Positions 27,418 through 36,917 of a stretch of DNA of 64,000 nucleotides are shown piece after piece. The stretch spans positions 124,001 to 188,000 of the forward strand of contig NZ_JAINVH010000004.1 in assembly GCF_020400825.1 (NCBI RefSeq). The letters are read 5' to 3'. The stretch is from Streptomyces sp. HPF1205 (GTDB lineage: Bacteria > Actinomycetota > Actinomycetes > Streptomycetales > Streptomycetaceae). Position 1 is the stretch's first letter. Every line of letters starts with the position of its first letter. Under the pieces are notes generated by a model, which saw only the letters and a program-made list of their open reading frames with translations, ran no database searches and was not told where the DNA came from. The translations under genes and the position numbers were made by a program.

Positions 27418-27636
27418 TTACTGGCCGCCCTTCTGGACGAACGACCGCACGAAGTCCTCCGCGTTCTCCTCGAGGACGTCGTCGATCTCGTCCAGGACCG
27501 AGTCCACGTCGTCCGAGAGCTTCTCGTGGCGTTCCTTGAGGTCATCGGCCGCCTGGGCGTCCTGCTGGACCTCCTCGACGTCCTCCGTGGCCCGCGTCGC
27601 CCGCTGCTGTCCGCCGTCGGTGTCCTTTGTAGCCAT
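27418..27636 (-). CDS. pup: prokaryotic ubiquitin-like protein Pup
   Basis: 72 residues, highly charged and largely helical, ending VDSVLDEIDDVLEENAEDFVRSFVQKGGQ in part. The C-terminal GGQ is deamidated by Dop to GGE before ligation. The central helix of acidic and hydrophobic residues binds the ARC coiled coil. I chose ATG 27636 (MATKDTDGGQ), which has GTGAGGG just upstream, over a GTG three codons earlier. It sits in the usual dop-pup-prcB order. Confidence 0.97.
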   Translation of the reverse strand: MATKDTDGGQQRATRATEDVEEVQQDAQAADDLKERHEKLSDDVDSVLDEIDDVLEENAEDFVRSFVQKGGQ

Positions 27637-27648
27637 GTCCCTCACCCC

Positions 27649-27769
27649 GCTCGATTTGTGCGCTCGATTGCGTGCCGTTACCTGCCGTGCCGAGCCGTAC
27701 CGGCCCCGCGGAGCGGAACCCGTACAAGATCAGACCCTACAAGCAGGGTCCGACATCAGCGCTCGATTG
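27649..27769 (-). repeat. three copies of CGCTCGATT(G/T) in the pup 5' region
   Basis: CGCTCGATTT at 27649-27658, CGCTCGATTG at 27661-27670 and CGCTCGATTG at 27760-27769 all point the same way. Two are 12 bp apart just before the pup ribosome binding site; the third is about 90 bp further upstream, beyond the -10-like hexamer. Confidence 0.6.
27734..27739 (-). promoter_or_regulatory. -10 element (TAGGGT) of a probable pup promoter
   Basis: TTGTAGGGTCTG lies about 100 bases before the pup start. The ten bases GTAGGGTCTG recur exactly at the arc promoter. Confidence 0.45.
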
Positions 27770-27816
27770 GCTCAACGTACGACCGCCACTGGGTTGTTTC
27801 CCGGTTCTGGCCCGTT

Positions 27817-29328
27817 TCAGCCCCCGGACAGGATGCGGACCAGGTCCTCGGCCGTGCGGCAGCGGTCGAGCAGCTCCTTGACGTGCTTGCGGGTGCCGCG
27901 CAGCGGCTCCAGCGTCGGTACGCGCTGCAGGGAGTCCCGGCCCGGCAGGTCGAAGATCACCGAGTCCCAGGACGCCGCGGCCACGTCGTCGGCGAACTGC
28001 TCCAGGCAGCGGCCGCGGAAATAGGCCCTGGTGTCCTCCGGCGGGTGCGTGACGGCCCGCAGGACGTCGTCCTCGTCCAGGAGGCGCCGGACGCGCCCGC
28101 GGGCCGCCAGGCGGTTGTACAGGCCCTTGTCGGGGCGCACGTCGGCGTACTGCAGGTCGACCAGGTGCAGCCGGGCGGCGTCCCAGCCCAGGTCGTCGCG
28201 CCGCCGGTAGCCCTCCAGCAGTTCCCGCTTGGCCACCCAGTCCAGCTCGCCGGCCAGGCTCATCGGATCGGTCTCCAGCCTGCCCAGCACGTCCTCCCAG
28301 CGGCCGAGCACGTCCAGGGTCTGCTCGTCCGCGTCGGAGCCGTACCGCTCCTCGACGTACTTGCGGGCCAGCTCGTAGTACTCCATCTGGAGCTGCACCG
28401 CGGTCAGTGTGCGGCCGTTGCGCAGCGTGACCAGGCGCCGCAGCGTGGGGTCGTGGGAGACCTCGTGCAGGGTGCGCACAGGCTGGTCCACGGCCAGGTC
28501 CACCTTGATGAACGCGTCCTCGATCATGGACAGCACCAGCGAGGTGGTGCCCAGCTTGAGGTAGGTCGACAGCTCCGAGAGGTTGGCGTCGCCGATGATC
28601 ACGTGCAGCCGGCGGTACTTCTCGGCGTCGGAGTGGGGTTCGTCGCGGGTGTTGATGATGGGCCGCTTCAGGGTCGTCTCCAGGCCCACCTCGACCTCGA
28701 AGTAGTCGGCCCGCTGGCTGATCTGGAAGCCGTCCTCGTGGCCGTCCTGGCCGATGCCGACCCGGCCGGCCCCGGTGACGACCTGCCGGGAGACGAAGAA
28801 CGGCGTCAGGTGGCGCACGATGTCCGAGAACGGGGTCTCCCGCTTCATCAGGTAGTTCTCGTGCGTGCCGTAGGACGCGCCCTTGTTGTCGGTGTTGTTC
28901 TTGTACAGGTGGATCGGCTGGGCGCCGGGGAGCTGGGCGGCCCGCAGTGCCGCCTCGGCCATGATCCGCTCGCCCGCCTTGTCCCAGAGAACCGCGTCGC
29001 GCGGATTGGTCACTTCGGGTGACGAGTACTCCGGGTGGGCGTGGTCGACGTAGAGCCGCGCGCCGTTGGTGAGGATGACGTTGGCCAGGCCGATGTCCTC
29101 GTCGGTGAGCTGGGTGGAGTCCGCCGCGTCCCTGGCCAGGTCGAAGCCGCGGGCGTCCCGCAGCGGGTTCTCCTCCTCGAAGTCCCACCGGGCTCGCCGC
29201 GCCCGGTGCATCGCCGCCGCATAGGCGTTGACGATCTGGGACGAGGTGAGCATGGCATTGGCGTTCGGGTGTCCGGGGACGGAGATGCCGTACTCCGTCT
29301 CGATGCCCATTACTCGCCGTACGGTCAT
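27817..29328 (-). CDS. dop: Pup deamidase/depupylase Dop
   Basis: 503 residues, the usual Dop length, homologous to PafA but with the Dop-specific insert after residue 35 ([20 protein letters not shown]). The core shows [15 protein letters not shown] with the catalytic Glu, [16 protein letters not shown] with the active-site Asp/His region, and [26 protein letters not shown] for ATP and Mg. It deamidates Pup's C-terminal glutamine and removes Pup from proteins. The ATG at 29328 is preceded by AAGGAGG. Confidence 0.97.
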   Translation of the reverse strand: MTVRRVMGIETEYGISVPGHPNANAMLTSSQIVNAYAAAMHRARRARWDFEEENPLRDARGFDLARDAADSTQLTDEDIGLANVILTNGARLYVDHAHPEYSSPEVTNPRDAVLWDKAGERIMAEAALRAAQLPGAQPIHLYKNNTDNKGASYGTHENYLMKRETPFSDIVRHLTPFFVSRQVVTGAGRVGIGQDGHEDGFQISQRADYFEVEVGLETTLKRPIINTRDEPHSDAEKYRRLHVIIGDANLSELSTYLKLGTTSLVLSMIEDAFIKVDLAVDQPVRTLHEVSHDPTLRRLVTLRNGRTLTAVQLQMEYYELARKYVEERYGSDADEQTLDVLGRWEDVLGRLETDPMSLAGELDWVAKRELLEGYRRRDDLGWDAARLHLVDLQYADVRPDKGLYNRLAARGRVRRLLDEDDVLRAVTHPPEDTRAYFRGRCLEQFADDVAAASWDSVIFDLPGRDSLQRVPTLEPLRGTRKHVKELLDRCRTAEDLVRILSGG

Positions 29329-29376
29329 GCGGACCCTCCTTGCCCCGCTCCGGCGCCGTGCGGGCCGGAAAGCACA

Positions 29377-29414
29377 CCGGCTGCGGGTACCCGCGGTAGG
29401 GGCCCCGCAGCCGG
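29377..29414 (-). terminator. terminator hairpin between arc and dop
   Basis: An 11-bp stem (29377-29387 with 29404-29414) with a 16-base loop lies just beyond the arc stop codon. Confidence 0.65.
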
Positions 29415-29424
29415 AGGGTAGTGC

Positions 29425-31191
29425 TTACAGATACTGTCCGGTGTTCGCCACGGTGTCGATGGAACGGCCGGTGTCCGCCCCCTGCTTTCCGGTCACCAGG
29501 GTGCGGATGAACACGATCCGCTCGCCCTTCTTCCCGGAGATCCGCGCCCAGTCGTCGGGGTTGGTGGTGTTCGGCAGGTCCTCGTTCTCCTTGAACTCGT
29601 CGACGCATGCCGCGAGCAGGTGGGAGACGCGCATCCCGCGCTGGTCGTGGTCCAGGAAGTCCTTGATCGCCATCTTCTTGGCCCGGTCCACGATGTTCTG
29701 GATCATCGCCCCGGAGTTGAAGTCCTTGAAGTACAGGACCTCCTTGTCACCGTTGGCGTAGGTGACCTCCAGGAAGCGGTTCTCCTCGGTCTCCGAGTAC
29801 ATCCGCTCCACCACGGACTGGATCATGGCGTCCACGGTGGCAGCCGGCGAGCCGCCGTGCTCGGCGAGGTCGTCGGCGTGCAGCGGCAGGGTGTCCAGCA
29901 GATACTTGGAGAAGATGTCCTTGGCCGCCTCGGCGTCCGGCCGCTCGATCTTGATCTTCACGTCCAGGCGGCCGGGCCGCAGGATCGCGGGGTCGATCAT
30001 GTCCTCGCGGTTGGAGGCGCCGATCACGATCACGTTCTCCAGGCCCTCGACGCCGTCGATCTCGGCGAGGAGCTGGGGGACGATGGTGTTCTCCACGTCG
30101 GAGCTGACGCCGGAGCCGCGGGTGCGGAACAGGGACTCCATCTCGTCGAAGAAGACGATGACCGGAGTGCCCTCGCCGGCCTTCTCGCGGGCCCGCTGGA
30201 AGACCAGGCGGATCTGCCGCTCGGTCTCGCCCACGTACTTGTTGAGCAGCTCGGGGCCCTTGATGTTGAGGAAGTAGCTCTTGCCCTGCGGGCGTCCGGT
30301 CACCTCGGCGACCTTCTTGGCCAGGGAGTTGGCCACCGCCTTGGCGATGAGCGTCTTGCCGCAGCCGGGCGGACCGTAGAGCAGCACGCCCTTGGGCGGG
30401 CGCAGTTCGTACTCCTTGAACAGATCGGCGTGCAGGTAGGGCAGTTCCACCGCGTCGCGGATCTGCTCGATCTGGTTGCCGAGACCGCCGATCTGGCGGT
30501 AGTCGATGTCGGGGACCTCCTCCAGGACGAGCTCCTCGACCTCGCTCTTGGGGACACGCTCGTAGACGTATCCGGAGCGGGGTTCGAGCAGCAGGGCGTC
30601 ACCGGTGCGCAGGGTGCCGTCGAGCAGCGGTTCGGCCAGCCGCACCACCCGCTCCTCGTCGGTGTGCCCGATCACCAGGGCCCGCTCGCCGTCCTCCAGG
30701 ATCTCCTTGAGGGTGACGATGTCGCCGATCAGCTCGAACTCCATGGCCTGAACCACGTTCAGCGCCTCGTTGAGCATCACTTCCTGGCCTCGCTGGATCT
30801 CCTCCAGCTCGACCGCGGGACTCACGTTCACCCGCAGCTTGCGGCCGCCGGTGAAGATGTCGGCCGTGCCGTCGTCGTTGGCCTGCAGGAACACGCCGAA
30901 GCCGGCCGGTGGCTGGGCGAGCCGGTCGACCTCCTCCTTGAGGGCCACGATCTGGTCACGCGCCTCGCGCAGGGTGTTCGCCAGCCGCTCGTTCTGGGCC
31001 GACACGCCCGCCAGGTTGGTCTGCAGCTCGACGATCCGCTCTTCGAGAATCCTCGTGTGCCGCGGAGAGTCGGCGAGCTTGCGTCGCAGGACGGCGATCT
31101 CCTGCTCAAGAAAGGCGACCTGGCTCATGGGATCTTCCGATCCACGAGCGGGTCGGCCGCCACGGTTGATGTCGTCGTCGTGGGCCGCCAC
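29425..31191 (-). CDS. arc: proteasome-associated AAA+ unfoldase ARC (Mpa)
   Basis: 588 residues from the GTG at 31191, with GGAGGTGAGG upstream; this matches the length I remember for the S. coelicolor protein. An N-terminal coiled coil (about 25-80, [17 protein letters not shown]) captures Pup. Two OB folds follow, then the AAA+ domain with Walker A GPPGCGKT and Walker [11 protein letters not shown]. The C-terminal residues GQYL are the docking motif that opens the PrcA gate. It unfolds pupylated proteins with ATP. The gene is divergent from the ferredoxin gene, with a palindrome over its probable -35 region. Confidence 0.97.
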   Translation of the reverse strand: MAAHDDDINRGGRPARGSEDPMSQVAFLEQEIAVLRRKLADSPRHTRILEERIVELQTNLAGVSAQNERLANTLREARDQIVALKEEVDRLAQPPAGFGVFLQANDDGTADIFTGGRKLRVNVSPAVELEEIQRGQEVMLNEALNVVQAMEFELIGDIVTLKEILEDGERALVIGHTDEERVVRLAEPLLDGTLRTGDALLLEPRSGYVYERVPKSEVEELVLEEVPDIDYRQIGGLGNQIEQIRDAVELPYLHADLFKEYELRPPKGVLLYGPPGCGKTLIAKAVANSLAKKVAEVTGRPQGKSYFLNIKGPELLNKYVGETERQIRLVFQRAREKAGEGTPVIVFFDEMESLFRTRGSGVSSDVENTIVPQLLAEIDGVEGLENVIVIGASNREDMIDPAILRPGRLDVKIKIERPDAEAAKDIFSKYLLDTLPLHADDLAEHGGSPAATVDAMIQSVVERMYSETEENRFLEVTYANGDKEVLYFKDFNSGAMIQNIVDRAKKMAIKDFLDHDQRGMRVSHLLAACVDEFKENEDLPNTTNPDDWARISGKKGERIVFIRTLVTGKQGADTGRSIDTVANTGQYL

Positions 31192-31229
31192 GGTCCTCAC
31201 CTCCTCCAAGGGGAGCTGGACGTTTCCAG

Positions 31230-31235
31230 ACCCTA
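31230..31235 (-). promoter_or_regulatory. -10 element (TAGGGT) of a probable arc promoter
   Basis: GGTAGGGTCTGG lies about 40 bases before the arc start and shares GTAGGGTCTG with the pup promoter. A position 17 bp upstream falls within the palindrome at 31246-31263. Confidence 0.5.
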
Positions 31236-31245
31236 CCTGGGCCGG

Positions 31246-31263
31246 TAGGGGTTGAAACCCCTA
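31246..31263. promoter_or_regulatory. palindromic operator candidate over the arc -35 region
   Basis: TAGGGGTTGAAACCCCTA is an inverted repeat with perfect 8-bp arms around GA. It lies 11-28 bp upstream of the arc -10 hexamer, so a protein bound here would affect RNA polymerase at the arc promoter. Confidence 0.55.
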
Positions 31264-31441
31264 GATCACAAAGACGATCGCGGTGTGTCCGATCTTCACC
31301 CTTGCGCACGTCCCTCCGCCACTGGGATACCCGCCGATCTCCATCCGAAAGCCGCCGGTTGTATCGTCGTTCCGGTCAACAGCCGCCGGGAACGCTTGCT
31401 TCCCGCAGGGCTGGAACGACTAACGGCAGGCGAGGGTTTCC

Positions 31442-31747
31442 GTGAGCGACACCGTGAGCGACAACTCGGTCGGCGAGGCACTGGAGGTCTGGATCGATCA
31501 GGACCTGTGCACGGGCGACGGGATCTGTGCGCAGTACGCGCCCGAGGTGTTCGAGCTCGACATCGACGGTCTCGCCTACGTCAAGGGTGACGACGACGAG
31601 CTGCGACAGTCCCCTGGTGCCACCGTACCCGTTCCCGTGGCGCTGCTGACGGACGTCGTGGACTCGGTGAAGAAGTGCCCCGGCGACTGTATCCATGTGC
31701 GGCGGGTGGCCGACCGCGTCGAGGTGTACGGGCCCGACGCTGAGTGA
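31442..31747 (+). CDS. ferredoxin (single-cluster 3Fe-4S/4Fe-4S type)
   Basis: 101 residues from a GTG at 31442. DQDLCTGDGICAQYAPEVFELD supplies two cluster cysteines with C-x5-C spacing, and KKCPGDCIHV near the C-terminus supplies the CP-motif ligand. This C-x5-C...CP pattern is typical of [3Fe-4S] ferredoxins that feed actinobacterial P450s. A segment of about 20 residues (QSPGATVPVPVALLTDVVDS) is inserted before the last cysteines. It is divergent from arc; I remember a ferredoxin in this place in other Streptomyces. Its redox partners are unknown. Confidence 0.9.
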   Translation: MSDTVSDNSVGEALEVWIDQDLCTGDGICAQYAPEVFELDIDGLAYVKGDDDELRQSPGATVPVPVALLTDVVDSVKKCPGDCIHVRRVADRVEVYGPDAE

Positions 31748-31829
31748 CGGGCCCGGCGTCCGGCCGCCGGGCGGCCCGCCCCGTGCGGGCCCGCCGTGTT
31801 CGCTGAGCGCGTATTCGCCGTGACGACCG

Positions 31830-32396
31830 TCACACGCTGCCCGGCCGCGGGCCGGGGATGGCTACCCAGCGGCCGCCCTGCCACTTCCACGCGTAGTCGC
31901 GCCGCAGGTCGGGGCAGCAGCGCGGGGTGGAGTCGCTGGAGAAGCCCAGGACGGTGGCCCGCACGGTGCGGCCGTCCAGCCGGAAGCCGGTGATCTCGCG
32001 GTCCTCCTTGGGATCGACCAGCATCGCCTCGATACGGGGGGTGCCGGCGGGCGCGCCGATCACGTAGACGCCGCTGGGCGGGGTTCCCAGGTCGGAGTGG
32101 CAGCGCACCACGGCAACTGTCTCGGGCCGGCCGTCCCCGTCGAGGTCCCCGGACACCTTGCCGACGATGTCCACCGCGGCGCCGGCGGCGCAGGTCAGCG
32201 GGTACGTGACCGCCTTGGGGTCGGGCGCGGCGGTGGTGGTACGGGCCGGGGGCTTGGCGTCGGCGCCGGGAGAGGCGTCGGCGGGCTGCACCAGGGCGGC
32301 GGCCCCGACCACGGCGCCCAGGACGGCGGCGGTGCTGATCCAGTGCACGGCACGGGCTCGGGTGTGCGGCAGGTCCGGGCCTGCGGAGGGCTGCAC
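31830..32396 (-). CDS. secreted hypothetical protein
   Basis: 188 residues from a GTG at 32396, with GGAG 8 bases upstream. A signal peptide or N-terminal anchor (RAVHWISTAAVLGAVVGAAALVQPADA) is followed by a Thr/Pro spacer and a compact domain. That domain has GDLDGDGRPETVAVVRCHSD, a calcium-loop-like motif as in FG-GAP proteins, and a Cys pair (PRCCPDLRRD). The C-terminus ends WKWQGGRWVAIPG. It should act outside the membrane; the role is unknown. An upstream ATG would put 17 Pro-rich residues before the signal peptide and is less likely. Confidence 0.7.
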   Translation of the reverse strand: MQPSAGPDLPHTRARAVHWISTAAVLGAVVGAAALVQPADASPGADAKPPARTTTAAPDPKAVTYPLTCAAGAAVDIVGKVSGDLDGDGRPETVAVVRCHSDLGTPPSGVYVIGAPAGTPRIEAMLVDPKEDREITGFRLDGRTVRATVLGFSSDSTPRCCPDLRRDYAWKWQGGRWVAIPGPRPGSV

Positions 32397-32723
32397 TCGC
32401 CTGTCTCCCGGGGTCGGTTCTGCGGGGGGTGGCCAGCATGGTGCCACACGTCACACCGGGGCGGTACGCGGGGGTCGGGGGGGTCGCGGGGCCGGGCGGG
32501 CCGGCGCGGGCCGGGCGCGGACACGGCCTCCAGGACGCGGCCGGGCGCGGGCCGCCTGGGCGCGGGCCGCCGGGGCGCCGGCGCGGCCTTCCTGGGCGTG
32601 GAGAGGCGGCCTCCCGGGCGCTGTCCGCCCGGTCCGACGTGCGCGAACAGCCGCCGCGGGCGTCCGGGAGCGGACAAACCCGCGGCGGCGTGCCGAAGTT
32701 GGCCGGAAACGCGCGGTGGCGGG
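32397..32723. other. very GC-rich intergenic stretch without a gene
   Basis: About 330 bp of low-complexity G/C sequence (repeated GGGCGCGGGCCG units) separate trmI from the secreted protein gene. Open frames exist in several phases but none has a domain or credible start. Confidence 0.5.
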
Positions 32724-33635
32724 TCAGTCCCGCGTGGCGCCGCCGCCGCTCGCGCTCCCCGGCCCGGTGTAGTCCTCGCCGTAGGCGCCCTTGGCCGGGC
32801 GGCGGCGGCGCAGCGGCGGCTCCACGCCGTCGGCGAGGCGGCGGGCGGTGAGCAGGAAGCCCGTGTGACCGATCATCCGGTGGTCGGGCCGGACGGCGAG
32901 GCCCTCCACGTGCCAGGTGCGCACCATGGTCTCCCAGGCGGCCGGCTCGTTGAAAGAACCCTGCTCCCTGATCGCCTCCACCGTGCGCGCGAGCTGTGTG
33001 GTGGTCGCCACGTAGGCGCACAGGATGCCACCGGGCACGAGCGCCTTGGCGACGGGGTCCAGGCACTCCCAGGGCGCCAGCATGTCCAGGATCACCCGGT
33101 CCACGTCGGTGTCCGAGAGGTGGTCCTGGAGGTCGCCGACGGTGAGCCGCCAGGCCGGGTGCGGGCCGCCGAAATACCGCTCGACGTTCTGGGTGGCGAT
33201 CTCGGCGAAGTCCGCCCGGCGCTCGTAGCTGTGCAGCATCCCCTGGTCGCCGATCGCCCGCAGCAGGAAGCTGCTCAGCGACCCGGACCCGACACCGGCC
33301 TCGACTACGCGGGCACCCGGGAAGATGTCGGCCATCGCCAGGATCTGCCCCGCGTCCTTGGGGTAGACCACGGCGGCGCCGCGGGGCATGGACAGGACGT
33401 AGTCGGGGAGCAGCGGGCGCAGCGCGAGGTAGGCGACGTTTCCCGTGGTTCTGACCACACTGCCCTCGGGGGCGCCGATCAGCTCGTCGTGCGGGAAAGC
33501 GCCCTTGTGGGTGTGGAACTGCTTCCCGGCTTCGAGCGTGAAGGTGTAGTGGCGTCCCTTGGGGTCGGTGAGCTGGACCTGGTCCCCGACTTTGAAGGGC
33601 CCGCGACGGCGGGCGGCACCAGTCGGTTCGGACAT
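32724..33635 (-). CDS. trmI: tRNA (adenine-58-N1)-methyltransferase TrmI
   Basis: 303 residues. The N-terminal beta domain (GPFKVGDQVQLTDPKGRHYTFTLEAG) and the Rossmann methyltransferase domain with SAM-binding VVEAGVGSGSLSSFLLRAIG (about residues 108-127) and VILDMLAPWECLDPVAKALVPGG are typical of the bacterial and archaeal TrmI family. It methylates N1 of A58 in the T-loop of tRNAs as a homotetramer. The C-terminal extension is Arg/Gly-rich. In actinobacteria trmI commonly lies near the proteasome genes. Confidence 0.94.
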   Translation of the reverse strand: MSEPTGAARRRGPFKVGDQVQLTDPKGRHYTFTLEAGKQFHTHKGAFPHDELIGAPEGSVVRTTGNVAYLALRPLLPDYVLSMPRGAAVVYPKDAGQILAMADIFPGARVVEAGVGSGSLSSFLLRAIGDQGMLHSYERRADFAEIATQNVERYFGGPHPAWRLTVGDLQDHLSDTDVDRVILDMLAPWECLDPVAKALVPGGILCAYVATTTQLARTVEAIREQGSFNEPAAWETMVRTWHVEGLAVRPDHRMIGHTGFLLTARRLADGVEPPLRRRRPAKGAYGEDYTGPGSASGGGATRD

Positions 33636-33705
33636 GAACCCACCCTATCCGGCCCGGGCGGGGGCCCCGTACCGGGCGGCCGGGCCACGCCCGGCGCCTG
33701 CGCCC

Positions 33706-34929
33706 TCAGCCGTCCGCGCCGCGCGACATGGCCGCGAGGAAGGCGCGCTCGACGTCAGAGGTGGACAGCACCCCGTAGATCTCGCCGGTGGCCTCCACGA
33801 CGAGGTACTCGGTGGACGGCGTGGCGCGCAGCTTGTCCAGCAGGTCCTCGCCGGCCAGTTCCGCCGGCACCCGCATCCCCGGGGTGAGGTCCTGGGCCAG
33901 GCCGCTCACCGCCACCCAGGGCCTGCGGTGCTCGGGGATGCCGACGATCGCCGACTCGCGCACCAGCGCGGTGGGCGTGCCCCTGCCGTCGACCACCACC
34001 AGGGCGCGGGCGCCGGCCTCGTTGGCCCGGCGCAGCGCCTCGGACAGCGGGGTGTCGGAGGCGACGGGCACCGCGCGCCGGGTCAGGGTGCGGGCGGCCA
34101 GCCCGGGCAGCCGTTCGCGCAGCCGGGCCATCCGCAGGCTGTTGCCCGCGCCGGTCCAGATGATCGCGGCCAGGATCGCGGCGAGCAGGGCGTCGGTGAG
34201 GGAGTCCGCGCCGCCGGAGCCGCCGACTCCGCCCGCGTACGAGAGCATGGGCAGCCCGATCAGCACCGCCAGCGCCAGCGCCCGGCCGACCCAGGCGGCG
34301 GCCACGGTGCCGGTCATCGGCTTGCCGCTGATCTTCCAGACCACGGCCCGCAGCATCCGGCCGCCGTCCAGCGGCAGCCCCGGCAGGAAGTTGAAAATGG
34401 CAACGATCAAGTTGCTGACCATCAGGCCGGCGAGCAGCACCCCCGGCACGGTGCCCGCCTCGACCAGCTGCATCCCGCCGAAGAAGGCGCCGGCCAGGAC
34501 CAGTGACAGCAGCGGACCGACGAAGGCCAGCACGAATTCGCGGCCCGGGGAGTCGGACTCCTTCTCGATCTCGGAGACACCGCCGAAGAACTGGAGCTGA
34601 ATCCGCCGTACGGGCAGGTCGAAGCGGAGGGCGGCCACGGTGTGGGCCAGCTCGTGGACGAGCACCGAGGCGTAGAAGGCGACCGCGAAGAACAGCGACA
34701 CCAGGTACCTGACCTTGCCCAGGTCCGGCAGCACGGTGTCGAGCTGGCCGCCGAACACCCACGTGATCAGCGCGGCGACCAGGAACCAGCTCGGCGCCAC
34801 GTAGATCGGGACCCCGAAGAAGCGGCCCATGAGAATGCCGCCGCGGGCCTCCCTGCGGGGCGCGCCGGACCCGCCGTCCTCGCCCGGGACGCGGCTGTTC
34901 CGGGACGGCGACCGACCGCTCTCGCTCAC
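33706..34929 (-). CDS. site-2 protease family (M50) zinc metalloprotease with CBS domains
   Basis: 407 residues. After a hydrophilic N-terminus, several transmembrane helices carry the zinc motif VLVHELAHTVAAL (HExxH, about residue 90) and the distal FLPGLPLDGGRM, whose Asp is the third ligand. The C-terminal 130 residues form a pair of CBS domains (RRAVPVASDTPLSEALRRAN and LRATPSTEYLVVEATGEIYGVL). It belongs to the SpoIVFB-like S2P group with cytoplasmic CBS domains that may sense adenine nucleotides. The substrate is unknown. Confidence 0.93.
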   Translation of the reverse strand: MSESGRSPSRNSRVPGEDGGSGAPRREARGGILMGRFFGVPIYVAPSWFLVAALITWVFGGQLDTVLPDLGKVRYLVSLFFAVAFYASVLVHELAHTVAALRFDLPVRRIQLQFFGGVSEIEKESDSPGREFVLAFVGPLLSLVLAGAFFGGMQLVEAGTVPGVLLAGLMVSNLIVAIFNFLPGLPLDGGRMLRAVVWKISGKPMTGTVAAAWVGRALALAVLIGLPMLSYAGGVGGSGGADSLTDALLAAILAAIIWTGAGNSLRMARLRERLPGLAARTLTRRAVPVASDTPLSEALRRANEAGARALVVVDGRGTPTALVRESAIVGIPEHRRPWVAVSGLAQDLTPGMRVPAELAGEDLLDKLRATPSTEYLVVEATGEIYGVLSTSDVERAFLAAMSRGADG

Positions 34930-35097
34930 TGGTTCCCCTCGTCGCTGGTCAGGACCCTCGTACCGAATGATGCGGGACGATCGGCTCCGCGACCATGCTA
35001 TTGCTCCGCTCCCCGGGGCACCTACCGCACCGGCAGGGCGTGGACCGGGCCGTGTCCCGCGGCCTGCCCGCGGGCCGGCGTTGTCAGTGGCAGGCCG

Positions 35098-35103
35098 TAG
35101 GGT
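35098..35103 (+). promoter_or_regulatory. -10 element (TAGGGT) of a probable leaderless promoter
   Basis: TAGGGT ends 8 bases before the ATG at 35112, which lacks a Shine-Dalgarno sequence. Confidence 0.5.
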
Positions 35104-35111
35104 CGTCCCCC

Positions 35112-36098
35112 ATGGGGACCGAGACGGAAAGCGGGACGGACACCGGTGGGGCCACCGGGACGGAGACCGGTGGGGCCACCGGTACGGGGAGCGGGCCGGC
35201 GGCGGGGCCGGGGACGGGAGCAGGGACCGGGACGGGAGCAGTGACCGTTCCGCCGCGGCCGCCGACGTCGTTGTCGCCGTCGCGTGCCGCGGACTTCATG
35301 CGCTGCCCGCTGCTGTACCGGCTGCGGGTGATCGACCGGCTGCCGGAGAAGCCCAGCGAGGCCGCCGCCAAGGGCACGGTGGTGCACGCCGTGCTGGAGC
35401 GCCTCTTCGACGCGCCCGCGGCCGAGCGGACACCGGCGCGGGCCACCGGCATGGTCGAGGCCGAGTGGGAGCGGCTGCTGGCCGCCCGCCCGGAGCTGGG
35501 GGCGCTGTTCCAGGCCGCGGAGCCCGGTGCGCTGGCCACCTGGCTGGACAGCGCGCGCTCGCTGGTCGAGCGGTGGTTCGCGCTGGAGGACCCGACCCGG
35601 CTGGAGCCCGCCGAACGCGAGATGTACGTGGAGACGGTGCTGGAGTCGGGCCTGACGCTGCGCGGCTACGTCGACCGGCTGGACGTGGCGCCCGCCACCG
35701 GCGACCTGCGGGTGGTGGACTACAAGACCGGCAAGGCCCCCCGCCCCGAGTACGCGGACGAACCGCTGTTCCAGATGAAGTTCTACGCCCTGGTGCTGTG
35801 GCGGCTGCGCGGAATCGTGCCGCGCCGGCTGCAGCTGGTCTACCTCGGCAGCGGCGACGTGCTCACCTACGACCCGACGCCGGGCGACCTGCTGAACACC
35901 GAGCGCAAGCTGCTGGCGCTGTGGCGGGCCATCAGCGAGGCGACGGCCACCGGGGACTGGCGGCCGCGCCGCACCCCCCTGTGCGGCTGGTGCGACCACC
36001 AGGCGCTGTGCCCGGAGTTCGGCGGCACTCCCCCGCCGTACCCCCTCGTGCGCATGGCGGAGGCGGCCGAGGCGGTGGGCCAGAATGGTGCGGTCTAG
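35112..36098 (+). CDS. RecB-family exonuclease (PD-(D/E)XK, Fe-S type)
   Basis: 328 residues from the ATG at 35112. A Thr/Gly-rich low-complexity N-terminus ([20 protein letters not shown]) precedes the nuclease. [24 protein letters not shown] and the C-terminal [10 protein letters not shown] give the four cysteines of an AddB/Cas4-type iron-sulphur cluster. The catalytic motif is [24 protein letters not shown], with Asp and Lys in PD-(D/E)XK arrangement, and [13 protein letters not shown] provides the His. It is probably a stand-alone DNA exonuclease for repair. A leaderless -10 box lies upstream. The response regulator follows after 13 bp, probably in the same transcript. Confidence 0.9.
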   Translation: MGTETESGTDTGGATGTETGGATGTGSGPAAGPGTGAGTGTGAVTVPPRPPTSLSPSRAADFMRCPLLYRLRVIDRLPEKPSEAAAKGTVVHAVLERLFDAPAAERTPARATGMVEAEWERLLAARPELGALFQAAEPGALATWLDSARSLVERWFALEDPTRLEPAEREMYVETVLESGLTLRGYVDRLDVAPATGDLRVVDYKTGKAPRPEYADEPLFQMKFYALVLWRLRGIVPRRLQLVYLGSGDVLTYDPTPGDLLNTERKLLALWRAISEATATGDWRPRRTPLCGWCDHQALCPEFGGTPPPYPLVRMAEAAEAVGQNGAV

Positions 36099-36111
36099 CG
36101 AAGGAGAGGCC

Positions 36112-36783
36112 GTGGCGATTCGCGTCCTGCTGGTGGACGACCAGCCCCTGCTGCGTACCGGTTTCCGGATGATCCTGGAGGCGGAGCCGGACCTGGCCGT
36201 GGTCGGCGAGGCCGGGGACGGGCAGCAGGCGCTGGACCAGGTGCGGGCGCTGCAGCCCGACGTGGTCCTGATGGACATCCGCATGCCCAGGATGGACGGG
36301 GTGGAGGCCACCCGGCAGATCACCGGCCCGGACCGGTCGGGCCCGGCGAAGGTGCTGGTGCTGACCACCTTCGACCTCGACGAGTACGTGGTGGAGGCGC
36401 TGCGGGCGGGCGCGAGCGGCTTCCTGCTCAAGGACGCGCCGGCCGCCGAACTCGTGCAGGCGATCCGGGTGGTGGCGGCCGGCGAGGCGATGCTGGCGCC
36501 GAGCATCACCCGGCGGCTGCTCGACAAGTACGCGGGCCGCCTGCCGTCCGGCGAGGAGGCCGTGCCGCCGCCGGTCAAGGACCTGACCGAGCGCGAGATC
36601 GAGGTGCTCAAGCTGGTGGCGCGCGGGCTGTCCAACGCCGAGATCGCCGCCGAGCTGTTCGTCAGCGAGACCACGGTGAAGACACATGTCGGCCATGTGC
36701 TGACCAAGCTGGCGCTGCGCGACCGGGTGCAGGCCGCGGTGTACGCGTACGAGAGCGGCCTGGTGCGTCCCGGCTCGGCCTGA
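36112..36783 (+). CDS. NarL/LuxR-family response regulator
   Basis: 223 residues from a GTG at 36112, with AAGGAG upstream. The receiver domain ([20 protein letters not shown]) has its phosphoacceptor Asp in [15 protein letters not shown] at about residue 54. The LuxR helix-turn-helix is at the C-terminus ([40 protein letters not shown]). No histidine kinase is adjacent, so it is an orphan here; its kinase is elsewhere or absent. It is probably co-transcribed with the RecB-like gene. Confidence 0.95.
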   Translation: MAIRVLLVDDQPLLRTGFRMILEAEPDLAVVGEAGDGQQALDQVRALQPDVVLMDIRMPRMDGVEATRQITGPDRSGPAKVLVLTTFDLDEYVVEALRAGASGFLLKDAPAAELVQAIRVVAAGEAMLAPSITRRLLDKYAGRLPSGEEAVPPPVKDLTEREIEVLKLVARGLSNAEIAAELFVSETTVKTHVGHVLTKLALRDRVQAAVYAYESGLVRPGSA

Positions 36784-36830
36784 GGACCCGCCACCCGCCC
36801 GGGCCGGCGGGGCCCGCTCCCGGCCCGCAC

Positions 36831-36876
36831 CGTGAGGGGCCCGCACCGGCGTCGACGCCGGTGCGGGCCCCTCACG
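36831..36876. terminator. 46-bp perfect palindrome, bidirectional terminator
   Basis: The whole of 36831-36876 is a perfect inverted repeat centred on GTCGAC at 36851-36856. It lies between the convergent response regulator and solute-binding genes. Confidence 0.9.
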
Positions 36877-36917
36877 GCCGCGTGCCCTCGGGGCCGCGCG
36901 TGGCCGCCGCCCGTCGC

